From contig NZ_KB893683.1 in NCBI RefSeq assembly GCF_000374165.1, forward strand, positions 74,833-138,832: a DNA stretch of 64,000 nucleotides, in the 5' to 3' direction. The notes under the pieces were generated by a model. That model searched no databases. It was not told where the DNA came from and worked only from the letters and a program-made list of their open reading frames with translations. Source of the DNA: Parafrankia elaeagni. Lineage in GTDB: Bacteria > Actinomycetota > Actinomycetes > Frankiales > Frankiaceae. Position 1 is the stretch's first letter; each line of letters begins with the position of its first letter. Below are positions 18,196 through 27,753 of this stretch, one piece after another. The position numbers and the translations under genes were made by a program.

Positions 18196-18555
18196 GTGAT
18201 CGAGATCGGAAACCGGTGCCGGCGGCAGCCGCCCCCGCCCCGCGTCGTGTTCGAGGCGCTGGCCGAGCCCGGCCGGGACCCGTACCGCCCCTGGCTGTTG
18301 CTGCTGGGCGACGAACAGTGCCCGCGCATCCTCACATCCACACCGCCCGCCGAGCTGACCTGGTCCTCGCTGTGGCGCCGGCGTCCGGACGCAGTGGTCC
18401 GCTTCCAGCTGGAACGCAGCGCCGACGGGGGCACCGACCTGCGCTGGATCCTCCACGTCGAGGAGCCCGCTCCGGACGAAAGTCTCGTCGGCCACATGCG
18501 CAGGCGTCTCAACCAGCTCATCAACGCAAACCTGCGCTACACGTTCGGCCAGTAG
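18196..18555 (+). CDS. Small conserved-looking protein of unknown function
   Basis: The 119-residue protein has no signal peptide or membrane helix. Its pattern of strands (RVVFEALAEPG, PWLLLLGDEQCPRIL, AVVRFQLERS, LRWILHVEEP) ending in a long amphipathic helix (HMRRRLNQLINANLRYTF) recalls the SRPBCC/START-like ligand-binding fold, but the similarity is by eye only. It follows the Uma2 gene by 33 bases and has its own possible promoter box. A function cannot be assigned. Confidence 0.6.
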   Translation: MIEIGNRCRRQPPPPRVVFEALAEPGRDPYRPWLLLLGDEQCPRILTSTPPAELTWSSLWRRRPDAVVRFQLERSADGGTDLRWILHVEEPAPDESLVGHMRRRLNQLINANLRYTFGQ

Positions 18556-18614
18556 ACGCCACGACAACCCACACGCCCGCGCTGTCCCCATGCTGCGCGG
18601 GGACCGGAGCGGCT

Positions 18615-18923
18615 TCAGTTCAGGCGCTCGGAGTGCCAGGCCTGGCGGGCCACCAGAGAGCCACGCTCGTCGGGAGCGGCGACGTCGACGACCGGTCTCG
18701 TTCCCAGGGGGCGCTGGAGAAGTACGACCGTGCCCCATGTGCGCCCGGCGCCCTTGCGGGTCATTCTGGTGACCTTCCGCCCGTCAGTCAGTGTTCTGGA
18801 CACGCCCCGCCCGAAGGTCGTCGGGCCGTTCGGGCCGAAGGCCAGCCAGGCGCGGACGGCGACACGTTCGGGAGTTTCCTCGACGTCGAAACCAGCGAGC
18901 ACCTCGTCCGTGTAGCTGCTCAC
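18615..18923 (-). CDS. Small hypothetical protein
   Basis: The 102-residue protein begins VSSYTDEVLAGFDVEE and is convergent with the preceding unknown gene. Its composition is that of a coding frame for this genome, with acidic N-terminus, a Gly/Thr/Arg-rich middle and no membrane segment or signal peptide. I do not recognise the family. The GTG at 18923 is the only reasonable start seen; there is no clear ribosome site. Confidence 0.45.
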   Translation of the reverse strand: MSSYTDEVLAGFDVEETPERVAVRAWLAFGPNGPTTFGRGVSRTLTDGRKVTRMTRKGAGRTWGTVVLLQRPLGTRPVVDVAAPDERGSLVARQAWHSERLN

Positions 18924-19087
18924 CGTGAACGACAGTTCGTGGCCATCTCGATGTTCGGGAGCAAGCGGACGTCGAGGCGTCTGCCGGCACCACTCATACC
19001 CGGCGCGGTGCCGTCACCCGAGTCCTTCGTGTCCACGGCCATGGCCTCGCTCTCGTTCAGGTCGCACGCCCGCCGGGGTGTCGGCCG

Positions 19088-21100
19088 TCAGCTCCCTGGA
19101 GTCCGGCGTCCCGGGTCGCCGCCGGTGGGCTTTCTGCTGGACCCGGTGGACCCGCCGGGCCCGCGGTGCTCGACGAAACGGGACAGGCCTGCGCCCAGGC
19201 GGACGACCGCGGCGCTGCCGGGCCGGCCGCTGCCAGCCGGAGCCCCGGGGTCACGGGTGGCGGGGTCGTCGCCGAGGCGTGAGCGCAGGGCGGCGCGGGC
19301 GATGCGGGCGGCGGTGACGATCTTTCGTTCGTCCGGTGTGGCCGGTGCCCAGGGTGGCCGTGGTTGCCGGCGGGCCGCCGCGAGCTCCTGCTCGAGTTCG
19401 CTGATCCGGTTCAGCCGCTGCAGGTCGCGGGCGGCGAGCTCGCTGCGCTCGGCGTCCAGGCGGGCCCATTCCCGCTGCCGGCCGCGGGCCGCGGCGACCG
19501 CGTCGTCCTGCAGTGCCAGGACGCGCAGGTAGAGGTCGATCCGGTTGCGTTCCATCCGGGAGAGCAGCGTGTTGGACACCCACGGGGCGAGCAGGTCCGC
19601 GACGCGGCGGGCCCAGGGGGCGCGCCGGTCGAGCAGCACGCCGAGGCCGAAGACCGGTGCCACGGTGATGAAACGCAGGTCGGGATGCTCCGCCGCGAAG
19701 TCCTCGACGGCCGTCCGCACGCCGTTACGGGGGCCGCCTTCGGTGAGCGCCCAGGCGAAGGCGCCCATCCCGCGGAAACCGCGCCCGGGGACCGCGTCGG
19801 CCTTGTCGATCTCCACGCCGACGTCCCACGAGTTCGGCTGGCGGTCGGCTTCGGGGATGCGGTCCGGGGAGTAGTACTGGTCCCGGCGGCCGGCGGGCCA
19901 GCCGACGTCGTGCAGGATCACCAGCGGGAAGTAGGTGCGGTCGAAGTCGCGGACGGCGGCGCCGATGGCCTCGAGCTCGCCGCGGACGGTGGCGTAGTTG
20001 TGGTCGCCGTCGATCAGGTAGGCGTCGGTCGGCGCGTGGCCGTCGAGTGCCTCCGGGCTGTAGCCGCAGATCACCTCGACGTCGAGCCCGCCGCCGGAGG
20101 TGGGTGCGACCCCCGGCTCGGGGTCGATGACGACCAGGCGCCCGCCGCCGCCGCGGCGCAGCAGGTTGACCAGCAGCGAGGTCGTCGCGCCGCTCTCCGA
20201 GCCGACCTCGGCGACACTGCGCGCGCCGGACGCCTCGAGCAGCGGGATCCAGATCTCCCGCAGGTCGGTCAGCGAATGCAGCAGGAGCGGCACGAGTGTC
20301 CGTTCCGTGATCTCACCGGGCTCGGCCGCGTGGTCACCACCGTCGTACGCGTCAACGGCGATCTCGGCGAGGCTCCCGTGCACCTTGCTGGACGTCTCGG
20401 CGTCCGGCCCGGTCCGGTCGGAAGAGTCTCCGCGCCGGTCAACGGGCTCCCGCTCTGCCGCGGCCACCTCGAAGGCGCGGGCAGGTACGACCGGGTCCTG
20501 CAGCGGGTCGAAGGTCGCCGAGGTCCCGGGGGTGACCGGATACCCGGACGGCGGCTGCGGAGCCGGCGGCTCCGGGGGCCAGGGCGACTCCGGCGGAGCG
20601 AGCCGACCCGGGGGCGCGGGTGACGCAGGAGGTGCGAGCCGACCCGGCGCCGCGGGTGACGCAGGAGGTGCGAGCCGACCCGGCGCCGCGGGAGAGACGG
20701 GCTGCGTGGTCTCCGCGGACCGGCGGGCGGCGCGCGGAGTGAACAGGGACGGCGGCGGAGACACCGACGGGAGCGAACCGGCGCGGATGGCATCGGACGG
20801 CGGCTGGCCCGGGCCCGCCTCGCCCGGCTGCGCCGGTTCGGAGCGGACCGGTTCGGAGCGGACCGAGTCGGAGCGGACTGGTTCCGACGGGTTCTGGGTC
20901 GGACGGAACCACCGGCCGGCCGTCCCGTCGGCGTCACCGGGTTCGAGGCCGCCGGGAGCACGGCGACTCGGGCCGCGGTAACCGGGATCGCGGTCGCGGT
21001 CGCGGTCGCGGTCGCCCGGATCAGCGTCGTCGGGGCTGCGATCGTTCGGGTGGCGATCGTTCGGGTGGTGGTCGTTCGGGTCGTCGGCCTCGGCCGTCAT
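19088..21100 (-). CDS. Class I methyltransferase with disordered N-terminus and coiled-coil C-terminus
   Basis: The 670-residue protein has three parts. Residues 1-240 are disordered, with Asp/Asn/His repeats (PNDHHPNDRHPNDR) and Pro/Ala repeats (PGRLAPPASPA in near-identical copies). Residues about 280-460 form a Methyltransf_24-like domain: GARSVAEVGSESGATTSLLV (SAM site), RLVVIDPEPG, DAYLIDGDHNYATVRGEL and LVILHDVGWPAGRRDQYYSP. The C-terminal part has a coiled coil (about 560-600, RISELEQELAAARR). Related proteins occur in surface-glycan clusters and modify sugars. Its ATG overlaps the HAD gene stop codon (ATGA), so the two are translationally coupled. The methyl acceptor is unknown. Confidence 0.72.
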   Translation of the reverse strand: MTAEADDPNDHHPNDRHPNDRSPDDADPGDRDRDRDRDPGYRGPSRRAPGGLEPGDADGTAGRWFRPTQNPSEPVRSDSVRSEPVRSEPAQPGEAGPGQPPSDAIRAGSLPSVSPPPSLFTPRAARRSAETTQPVSPAAPGRLAPPASPAAPGRLAPPASPAPPGRLAPPESPWPPEPPAPQPPSGYPVTPGTSATFDPLQDPVVPARAFEVAAAEREPVDRRGDSSDRTGPDAETSSKVHGSLAEIAVDAYDGGDHAAEPGEITERTLVPLLLHSLTDLREIWIPLLEASGARSVAEVGSESGATTSLLVNLLRRGGGGRLVVIDPEPGVAPTSGGGLDVEVICGYSPEALDGHAPTDAYLIDGDHNYATVRGELEAIGAAVRDFDRTYFPLVILHDVGWPAGRRDQYYSPDRIPEADRQPNSWDVGVEIDKADAVPGRGFRGMGAFAWALTEGGPRNGVRTAVEDFAAEHPDLRFITVAPVFGLGVLLDRRAPWARRVADLLAPWVSNTLLSRMERNRIDLYLRVLALQDDAVAAARGRQREWARLDAERSELAARDLQRLNRISELEQELAAARRQPRPPWAPATPDERKIVTAARIARAALRSRLGDDPATRDPGAPAGSGRPGSAAVVRLGAGLSRFVEHRGPGGSTGSSRKPTGGDPGRRTPGS

Positions 21101-23688
21101 CGAAGCCCTCCCAGCTCACGACGAATCTTCCGGGCGGCTCGGGTGGGGAGAGCAGTGCGGGCGACGTCGCCGGTGCGCACCTGGAGCGGGTCGGCCCGGA
21201 TCCCCAGCCAGCCGAACGCCATCTCGACCTCGATCGCGTACGTCCCGCCGAGCTGCGGCTGCGTCGCGAAGTCGATCGAGTAGATGATCTGCGGATCGTC
21301 ACCGACGATCTCCATCAGGTTCGCCTGCAGCGGCCGCAGGCCGAGCAGCGCGAGCTGCTGGCCGGCGAGGTCGTCCAGCGAGGTCATCGTGACCTTGTAC
21401 GGCTCGGGGGCGTTGTGCAGGTGGAAGGAGATGGTCAGCCAGTCGACCCGGAGCAGGCCGCGCCGGCCGGCCGGGTCGATCCGCACCCGGCGGACGCCGA
21501 CGCCCTCGACCCTCAGCCGCACGATCGATCCGCCGTCGCGCCCGGAGCGGGTGACCACGGACTTCTTGGGCCCGTTCACGAAGTCGGAGCCGGTGTCGAC
21601 GTACACCTCGACGGGGCCGGCGGCGGCTTCCGGGGAGACCTCCTCGGCGGGAACTCCGGCCGCGGCCGCCAGCCCACTGATCACTGCCAGCGAGCGGTTC
21701 GCGACACCGGCGACACCGGCCGGCCAGTACAGCTCCTGCATGGTGATCTTCTCGAGGTCCGCCGGGGTCAGGTACGGCATGCGGCGGACGAGCTCGGGGG
21801 GCAGCAGACCCTCGGTGGAGTCGGAGCCGAAATTGTCGTCGTGGGCCCACGCGCCGAACGCCGAGGCCTCTGCGGCGGTGGGGCGGGCGACGAAGCGGGT
21901 GAGCATCCGCAGCGCGGCGTGGCGGGCGCCGGGCTCGGACAGCGACGGCATCGGTGTCTCCGAACGCCGGTAGCGCAGCCATTCGCGCTGGAAGGCGAGG
22001 ATGCCGTCCTGGACGGCGACCCGCTGGGCGACCTGGGTGCGCGAGGTGCGGTCGATGCTGAGCACCGGGCGGCCGTCGTCGTCGAAGGAGACCAGCGAGC
22101 CGATGTCCGGCATGCAGAGCTGTTCGAGCACCTCGGGGCTGCGCATGAGCTGGTTGGCCATCAGCTCGGGCTGCCCGCCGGAGGCGGCGTACCCCTCGAT
22201 CTGCAGGCCGGCGAGACGGTGCGTGCCGGCGGCGGCGTTCGTCGCCAGGTAGAGGCCGATGACCTCGAAGTCACGCCCGGTGGAGGCGAGCAACCGGGCG
22301 AGCAGGGCCTGGATGGTGCCGCCCCAGCCGAGGTCGGCGAGGACGATCCGGCCGGACTCGGGCAGCTGGGTGTCGAGGTAATCGACGTACCGGTCACGCA
22401 GCCGGCCCGCGGTCAGGACGATCTCGCTGCGGATCCGCTCGTCGGAGCAGAGTGCCTCGAGGGTGTCGTCGAGCAGGCCGGGGACGTCGAGCCGCCGGTC
22501 CGCCAGCGAGGAGATGCCGGCGACGCCGTCGATGGCCACCCCGAGCTGGCGCAGCAGCTGCCCGACGCTCGGCGCATGCCGGCGGACGAGGAACCCGCGC
22601 AGCTCCTCGGGGGTGCCCTCGAACACGTTCGCCAGCGCGCACACCTGGCGGGACGCCCAGAGGGTCGAGGTGGTGACTCCGCTGTCGACGCCCGGCTCGG
22701 CGATCAGCCGGGAGAGGAACTCGCCCTCGCGCATCAGGCAGTACACGTGGTCGGCGCCGTGGTCCCTGGTGCGTTCCACCGCCCAGTCGCCGAAGCCGGT
22801 GAAGACCGGGCCGAACACGGTCGCCCCGGACTCCCAGTAGCGGCGCAGGCCGGGCGGGACGGCGGCGGCGTCCGCCCGGTGCAGCACGCGAGCCCGCAGC
22901 GCGGTCATGCCGTAGTCGCCGTTGCCGGAGTCGAGCGGGGTGTCGTCACCCGGGCCGGTGAGCAGGCCCTCCAGCGAGATCGTGGACTTCAGCGACCCGG
23001 AGTACTTCGGGTAGTGAATGGCGACCAGCCCGTGCTCGCGGGCGCTCTCGACGTCGGCGACCGGGTGGTCACCGAGGTGCACGACGCGGGACGGCTGCAG
23101 GTTCGAGGCGGCCAGCATGTGCCGGAACAGCCCGTCGCTCTTGCTGATCCCCGCGTCGGAGGAGGTGAAGATCTGGGTGAACGGCACCCCGGCCAGCTCC
23201 GGGCGGCTGAGCAGGCGCTCCAGCTGGGCCGCCGAGAAGTAGGTGTCGGAGAGCAGGTAGACCGGCAGGCCGAGCTTGGTCATGGCCAGCTCGGCGAGCT
23301 CGACGACCGCGAGGTCGGCCCGGCACAGGTCGCGCTCGACGGCGAGCTCGATGTCCATCAGGTCGCCGAGGCTGCCGGCGCCCGGCAGCGCCGGCACCAG
23401 GACCTGCCAGATCTCGTCGAGGCGCACCTCGTAGGTGCCCCGGACCTCGTGGGAGTGGTCGCGGGCCTTGTGCTCCGCGTAGATCCGCAGCCGGGCGAAC
23501 TCCCCGGGGGTGACGCCGGAGGGCAGCTGACCGACCTCGGCCAACCGATGACCCAGGGTGATGAAAGCATGCACCGGTTCGGGAACCATGCGCCACAACA
23601 GGGTGTCGAACACATCGAGAGTCAGGGCCTGGGCACCGCCCGACTCCAGATGCGACCAGACCTCGCGAAGCCGGACGTCGGTGAACAC
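21097..23688 (-). CDS. Large HAD-superfamily protein of a surface-glycan cluster
   Basis: The 863-residue protein has a HAD-type N-terminal region: TLDVFDTLLWR supplies the nucleophile and general-acid aspartates, LLSDTYFS the Ser/Thr motif, KSDGLFRHM the lysine and VHLGDHPVADVESA the metal aspartates. Residues about 260-620 form a second large domain (VYCLMREGEFLSRLIAEPG, RIVLADLGWGGTIQALLARL) that usually follows this HAD type in polysaccharide gene clusters, and a beta-rich C-terminal domain follows (about 680-850). Such proteins are usually annotated only as HAD hydrolases; the substrate is unknown. GTG 23688 is preceded by GGGGGAGGGG. It is the first gene of a two-gene operon divergent from the Wzm/Wzt operon. 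Confidence 0.75.
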   Translation of the reverse strand: MFTDVRLREVWSHLESGGAQALTLDVFDTLLWRMVPEPVHAFITLGHRLAEVGQLPSGVTPGEFARLRIYAEHKARDHSHEVRGTYEVRLDEIWQVLVPALPGAGSLGDLMDIELAVERDLCRADLAVVELAELAMTKLGLPVYLLSDTYFSAAQLERLLSRPELAGVPFTQIFTSSDAGISKSDGLFRHMLAASNLQPSRVVHLGDHPVADVESAREHGLVAIHYPKYSGSLKSTISLEGLLTGPGDDTPLDSGNGDYGMTALRARVLHRADAAAVPPGLRRYWESGATVFGPVFTGFGDWAVERTRDHGADHVYCLMREGEFLSRLIAEPGVDSGVTTSTLWASRQVCALANVFEGTPEELRGFLVRRHAPSVGQLLRQLGVAIDGVAGISSLADRRLDVPGLLDDTLEALCSDERIRSEIVLTAGRLRDRYVDYLDTQLPESGRIVLADLGWGGTIQALLARLLASTGRDFEVIGLYLATNAAAGTHRLAGLQIEGYAASGGQPELMANQLMRSPEVLEQLCMPDIGSLVSFDDDGRPVLSIDRTSRTQVAQRVAVQDGILAFQREWLRYRRSETPMPSLSEPGARHAALRMLTRFVARPTAAEASAFGAWAHDDNFGSDSTEGLLPPELVRRMPYLTPADLEKITMQELYWPAGVAGVANRSLAVISGLAAAAGVPAEEVSPEAAAGPVEVYVDTGSDFVNGPKKSVVTRSGRDGGSIVRLRVEGVGVRRVRIDPAGRRGLLRVDWLTISFHLHNAPEPYKVTMTSLDDLAGQQLALLGLRPLQANLMEIVGDDPQIIYSIDFATQPQLGGTYAIEVEMAFGWLGIRADPLQVRTGDVARTALPTRAARKIRRELGGLR

Positions 23689-24027
23689 TGCCCGCCCCTC
23701 CCCCGGACGACCGATCCCCGGTCGCCCATTCTGGGCCGGCCAGGCACCCCGCCGGCATGAGGCCACCAGCTGTCGATGGCGGTTCACCCGTGGAGCGGCT
23801 GCCGGCCGGAGCCAGATAGACGGCTCGATACTATGAAGCACCGCCGGAGTAGCACTCACCGGACTGGGGGCACCGTCATCGGGTGCCCTCGCGGTACGGT
23901 CTACGGCCATCGTCACCGAACACGGTGACGGCACTCGACGCGAGCCGGTGACGGTTGCGCTGGGCGGAGGAGGAGCCGAGCACGGTGCGGGTCCGCATTG
24001 CACGCCCGACGCGGGAAGAAGAAGGTC
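23689..24027. promoter_or_regulatory. Divergent promoter region between HAD and exporter operons
   Basis: This 339-base gap separates two diverging operons and should contain both promoters. It includes a less GC-rich stretch around 23815-23840 (GATAGACGGCTCGATACTAT). No clear operator, repeat or RNA structure was seen. A TTG at 23998 could extend the permease gene, but an ATG with a better ribosome site lies at 24028. Confidence 0.45.
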
Positions 24028-24981
24028 ATGTCGCGGGTCGCTGACCTGTCCACGCTCCCGCCGTCGCCGCCGCCGGGCCAGGGCGGCCCCTCCCCGGCGC
24101 AGCGCCCGCGCACGTCGCGGTCCGGCGCGCGCCACGTCGACCACCGCAGCCGCGCGCAGACCCGGGTCCGCTGGGAGCTGCTGCGCAACCTGGTCCGCAA
24201 GGACCTGAAGGTCAAGTACAAGGGCTCCACGCTGGGTTTCGCCTGGTCGCTGGCGAATCCGCTGCTCCTTCTGGTCGTCTACACCTTCGTCTTCCAGGTC
24301 GTGCTGGACACGGGGATTCCCCGTTTCGGCATCTATCTGATGTCCGGCCTGCTGGTGTGGAACGCCTTCTCGGGCAGTGTCTCCGCCGCGTGCGGTGCGG
24401 TGGTGGCCAACGCCAACCTGGTGAAGAAGGTACGTTTCCCGCTGCTCGTACTCCCACTGTCCGCGGTCGGTTTCTCCGCCGTGCACTTCCTGCTCCAGCT
24501 GCTGGTGCTGTTCGTGGTCATCCTGGGGCTGGGCTACAGCCTGTTCGGGCCCGAGCTGCTGCTGCTGGTGCCGGCGGGGGTGGTGGCGCTGCTGTTCACC
24601 GTCGCGCTGTCGGTGCTGCTGGCCGCGCTCAACGTCCGCTACCGCGACACCCAGCATCTGCTCGACGTCGCCCTGGTGGCCTGGTTCTGGATCAACCCGA
24701 TGGTCTACGCGTACGGGCTGATCCAGAACCAGCTGAACGACTGGACCTGGGTGTACCTGCTGAACCCGATGGCGGTGGTCGTGGTCACCTTCCAGCGGGC
24801 GATCTACGACCCGCCGCCGGGGAACACGACCGCGAACGGCTCGGCGTCGGTCATCGCCGACACCGGGTACGCCTTCTACCTCGAGCACCTGGCGATCGCC
24901 GGGCTGATCTCGCTGGCCATGCTGTGGCTGGGGCTGCGGGTGTTCCGCCGTTTCCAGGCCGACTTCGCCGAGGATCTCTAG
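24028..24981 (+). CDS. ABC-2 type polysaccharide export permease, Wzm-like
   Basis: The 317-residue inner-membrane protein has a cytoplasmic Pro/Arg-rich N-terminus of about 50 residues, then the conserved amphipathic entry ELLRNLVRKDLKVKYKGSTL followed by GFAWSLANPLLLLVVYTFVF, and about six membrane helices. RYRDTQHLLDVALVAWFW and the outer loop before the last helices match Wzm/TagG permeases. With the ATPase that overlaps it by one base it would form an exporter for lipid-linked glycan (in mycobacteria the homologous pair exports the galactan precursor). ATG 24028 is chosen over TTG 23998 because AGAAGAAGG lies directly before it. Confidence 0.88.
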   Translation: MSRVADLSTLPPSPPPGQGGPSPAQRPRTSRSGARHVDHRSRAQTRVRWELLRNLVRKDLKVKYKGSTLGFAWSLANPLLLLVVYTFVFQVVLDTGIPRFGIYLMSGLLVWNAFSGSVSAACGAVVANANLVKKVRFPLLVLPLSAVGFSAVHFLLQLLVLFVVILGLGYSLFGPELLLLVPAGVVALLFTVALSVLLAALNVRYRDTQHLLDVALVAWFWINPMVYAYGLIQNQLNDWTWVYLLNPMAVVVVTFQRAIYDPPPGNTTANGSASVIADTGYAFYLEHLAIAGLISLAMLWLGLRVFRRFQADFAEDL

Positions 24982-26243
24982 TGTCGTCACCGCCACTCGC
25001 CCCGCCCGCGCAGCCGGCGCAGCCCGACGGGCCCGACCGGGCCGCCGCGCAGGTGCCGCCGCCTGGCTCCCCGACCGTGATCCGCGCGTCCGGGGTGGGC
25101 AAGAAGTTCGTCGCCTACCACAAGCGCGCGACCAGCCTGAAGGAACGGTTCGTCCGCCGGGAGGCCGCCGCCGGGGACGATTTCTGGGCGCTGCGCGACA
25201 TCGACGTCCAGATCGGCCGCGGGCAGACGGTGGGCCTGGCCGGGGCCAACGGCTCCGGCAAGTCGACGCTGCTCAAGGTGCTCGCCGGCATCCTGCGCCC
25301 CACCCACGGCGAGGTGGCGGTCAACGGGCGGATCGCCTCGCTGCTGGAGCTCGGCGCCGGGTTCAACGGCGAGCTCTCCGGCCGCGACAACGTCTACCTG
25401 AACGCCTCGCTGCTCGGCCTGTCCAAGCGGGAGATCGACCGGCTCTTCGACTCGATCGTCGACTTCTCCGAGCTGCGCCACAAGATCGACGACGAGGTGA
25501 AGCACTACTCGTCCGGTCAGTACGTACGGCTCGGCTTCGCCGTCGCGGTGCACGTCGACCCGGACATCCTGCTCGTCGACGAGGTCCTCGCGGTCGGCGA
25601 CGAGGCGTTCCAGCGCAAGTGCCTCGACAAGATCGCACAGTTCCGGTCGGAGGGGCGGACGATCCTGTTCGTCACCCACTCCCTCGATCTGATCGAGAGC
25701 ATGTGCGACCGGATCCTCGTGCTGGAGTCCGGCAACATGATCTTCGACGGCCAGCCGGCCGTCGGCACGAAGCTGCTGCGCCAGCGGCTGGGGAGCCTGC
25801 CCGTCGAGGGCGTGGCCGTGCCCTACGACCTGGCGCCGGTGAAACCGACGGCGGTGGCGTTCAGTCACAGCCCCGGCAGCCCGGCACACGTGCAGTACGA
25901 CCCGGGCCAGCAGCTCACCGTCAGCGTCGAGCTGGACCTCACCGACCACGCCCCCGCGCACGTCTACCTGCACGTGGAGATCATGGGCCAGGGCGAGGTC
26001 CCGATCTGGGTGATGGAGACCCCGGCCGGTGGGGTCAGCCCCGGCCCGGGTCTCTCCGTGGTGGACTTCGTCGTCCCCCGGCTGCCGGAGCTGCTCGGGG
26101 CGTTCGCGGTCAACGTCCGGGTGTCGGACGCGGCCACCGGTCAGCCGGTAACGGCACGGCGGTTCGAGGACCTGTTCGGCGTGAGCGGCCTGCAGGTCGC
26201 CGGGCTGCTCCGGGTCGACTACGAGGCGAGGCTGCGCCGGTGA
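24981..26243 (+). CDS. Polysaccharide export ABC transporter ATPase with C-terminal glycan-binding domain, Wzt-like
   Basis: The GTG shares one base with the permease stop codon. The 420-residue protein has a Walker A site GLAGANGSGKSTLLK, a shortened ABC signature HYSSGQYVRLGFAVAVH as in other Wzt/TagH proteins, Walker B DILLVDEVLAVGD and the switch histidine in FVTHS. Residues about 275-420 form a beta-rich extension (QQLTVSVELDLTDHAPAHVY, GLLRVDYEARLRR) resembling the Wzt carbohydrate-binding domain that recognises the finished glycan chain. This suggests that chain recognition is part of export here. The following genes encode three glycosyltransferases in the same operon. Confidence 0.88.
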   Translation: MSSPPLAPPAQPAQPDGPDRAAAQVPPPGSPTVIRASGVGKKFVAYHKRATSLKERFVRREAAAGDDFWALRDIDVQIGRGQTVGLAGANGSGKSTLLKVLAGILRPTHGEVAVNGRIASLLELGAGFNGELSGRDNVYLNASLLGLSKREIDRLFDSIVDFSELRHKIDDEVKHYSSGQYVRLGFAVAVHVDPDILLVDEVLAVGDEAFQRKCLDKIAQFRSEGRTILFVTHSLDLIESMCDRILVLESGNMIFDGQPAVGTKLLRQRLGSLPVEGVAVPYDLAPVKPTAVAFSHSPGSPAHVQYDPGQQLTVSVELDLTDHAPAHVYLHVEIMGQGEVPIWVMETPAGGVSPGPGLSVVDFVVPRLPELLGAFAVNVRVSDAATGQPVTARRFEDLFGVSGLQVAGLLRVDYEARLRR

Positions 26244-26268
26244 CGGCCGGCCGAGGGCGGATGGTTCG

Positions 26269-27753
26269 ATGAGCGTCGGTCCGAACAGCGGTTCCCACCC
26301 CGGTCTCAACGGGCACGGCCCGCGGCCGCCGGAGGGGGCGGGCACCGAGCCGCTCGCCACCGTCGTGATCGTGAACTGGAACGGGGCGCATCTGCTCCCG
26401 CCGTGCCTGGATGCGCTCGCGAAACAGGACGCACCGTTCACGTTCGAGACCCAGGTGGTCGACAACGCCTCCGCCGACGGCTCCCGGGAGCTGCTCGCCC
26501 GCCGGTACCCGTGGGTGACGGTCGTCCCCTCCGACCGCAACCTCGGCTTCGCCGGCGGGAACAACCTCGCGCTGCGGGGCGTCACCACACCGTTCGCGGT
26601 GCTGCTGAACAACGACGCGATCCCCGAGCCGGACTGGCTGGCGCGGCTGCTCGCCCCGTTCGGCGCGGCCGGCGGCAACCGCCTCGGCGCGGTCACCGGC
26701 AAGGTCGTGTTCCTCCCCCGTTTCCTGCGCCTCACCTTCTCGGCGCCGACGTTCTCCCCCGGCCCGCACGACCCCCGCGAACTGGGCGTGCGGATCAGCT
26801 CGGTGACGGTGGACGGGCGCGAGGTGCTGCGCGAGGTGCTCTGGGAGAAGCTCACCTTCGGCGCGGAGGGCCCGCCGAAGGCCCCGTTCTTCTGGACCCG
26901 CGGCGAGGGCGAGCTGTGCGTCCCGGTGCCCGAGGGCGGTCCGGTCACGATCGGGATCACCTGGGCGGCGGACACCGCCAAGCAGGTCACCCTCGGCTGG
27001 GAGCCGGACCCGGACTCGGAGCCGGAGCCGGGCACCGAGGCAGGAACCGGAGCGGCCGGAACCGGAGCGGCGGCGCCGTCGCGAACCCTGCCGGTGGGCG
27101 CCGAGCCGAGCACCGTCACGTTCACCGTTGACGCCGGTGCGCCGCGGGTGGACGTCATCAACAACGTCGGCGGCATCGTGCTGACCGACGGGTACGGCGC
27201 CGACCGCGGCTACCAGCAGATCGACACCGGCCAGTTCGACAACGCCGAGGAGGTCTTCACCGCCTGCGGCAACGGCATGGCGATGCGGACCGAGCTCGGC
27301 CACGACCTCGGCTGGTTCGACGACGACTTCTTCCTCTACTACGAGGACACCGACCTCTCCTGGCGCATCCGGTCGCGCGGCTACCAGATCCGCTACGTGC
27401 CGGACGCGGTGCTGCGCCACGTCCATTCGGCGTCGAGTGTCGAGTGGTCCCCGCTGTTCGTGTTCCACACCGACCGCAACCGGCTGCTGATGCTGACCAA
27501 GGACGCGACCGCCCGCACCGCGCTGCGGGCCGTGGCGCAGTATCCGCTGACGACGGCGTCGATCGCTGTCCGCACCGTGCGCCAGGCCTGGCGCGCGCGC
27601 AGCCGCCCGGCGGTGCGGCCGACGGTGCTGCGGGTCCGTGTGTTCTCCTCCTACCTGCGGCTGCTGCCCGCGATGCTGCGCCGCCGCCGCGAGATCGGTG
27701 CCGCGGCCACGGAACGCCGCGTCAGCCTGCAGAGCTGGCTGGTGGAGCGATGA
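26269..27753 (+). CDS. GT2 glycosyltransferase with an inserted beta-rich module
   Basis: The protein (494 aa) is a WbbL-like family 2 enzyme: TVVIVNWNGAHLL, VVDNASADGSRELL, RNLGFAGGNNLAL and LLNNDAIPEPDW (metal site) precede an unusual insertion at about 157-300, after which the catalytic domain resumes with FTACGNGMAMRT and DDFFLYYEDTDLSWRIRSRG. The insert is beta-rich and contains FSPGPHDPRELGVRISSV, which is also seen, slightly changed, in the next protein. A basic amphipathic tail follows. It starts 25 bases after the ATPase gene and overlaps the next gene by four bases. The sugar transferred is unknown. Confidence 0.82.
   Translation: MSVGPNSGSHPGLNGHGPRPPEGAGTEPLATVVIVNWNGAHLLPPCLDALAKQDAPFTFETQVVDNASADGSRELLARRYPWVTVVPSDRNLGFAGGNNLALRGVTTPFAVLLNNDAIPEPDWLARLLAPFGAAGGNRLGAVTGKVVFLPRFLRLTFSAPTFSPGPHDPRELGVRISSVTVDGREVLREVLWEKLTFGAEGPPKAPFFWTRGEGELCVPVPEGGPVTIGITWAADTAKQVTLGWEPDPDSEPEPGTEAGTGAAGTGAAAPSRTLPVGAEPSTVTFTVDAGAPRVDVINNVGGIVLTDGYGADRGYQQIDTGQFDNAEEVFTACGNGMAMRTELGHDLGWFDDDFFLYYEDTDLSWRIRSRGYQIRYVPDAVLRHVHSASSVEWSPLFVFHTDRNRLLMLTKDATARTALRAVAQYPLTTASIAVRTVRQAWRARSRPAVRPTVLRVRVFSSYLRLLPAMLRRRREIGAAATERRVSLQSWLVER

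Noticed and set aside
23689-24996. N-terminal extension of the HAD protein
   Set aside because: It would run antisense through the Wzm-like gene; the ribosome site and HAD motif start at 23688.
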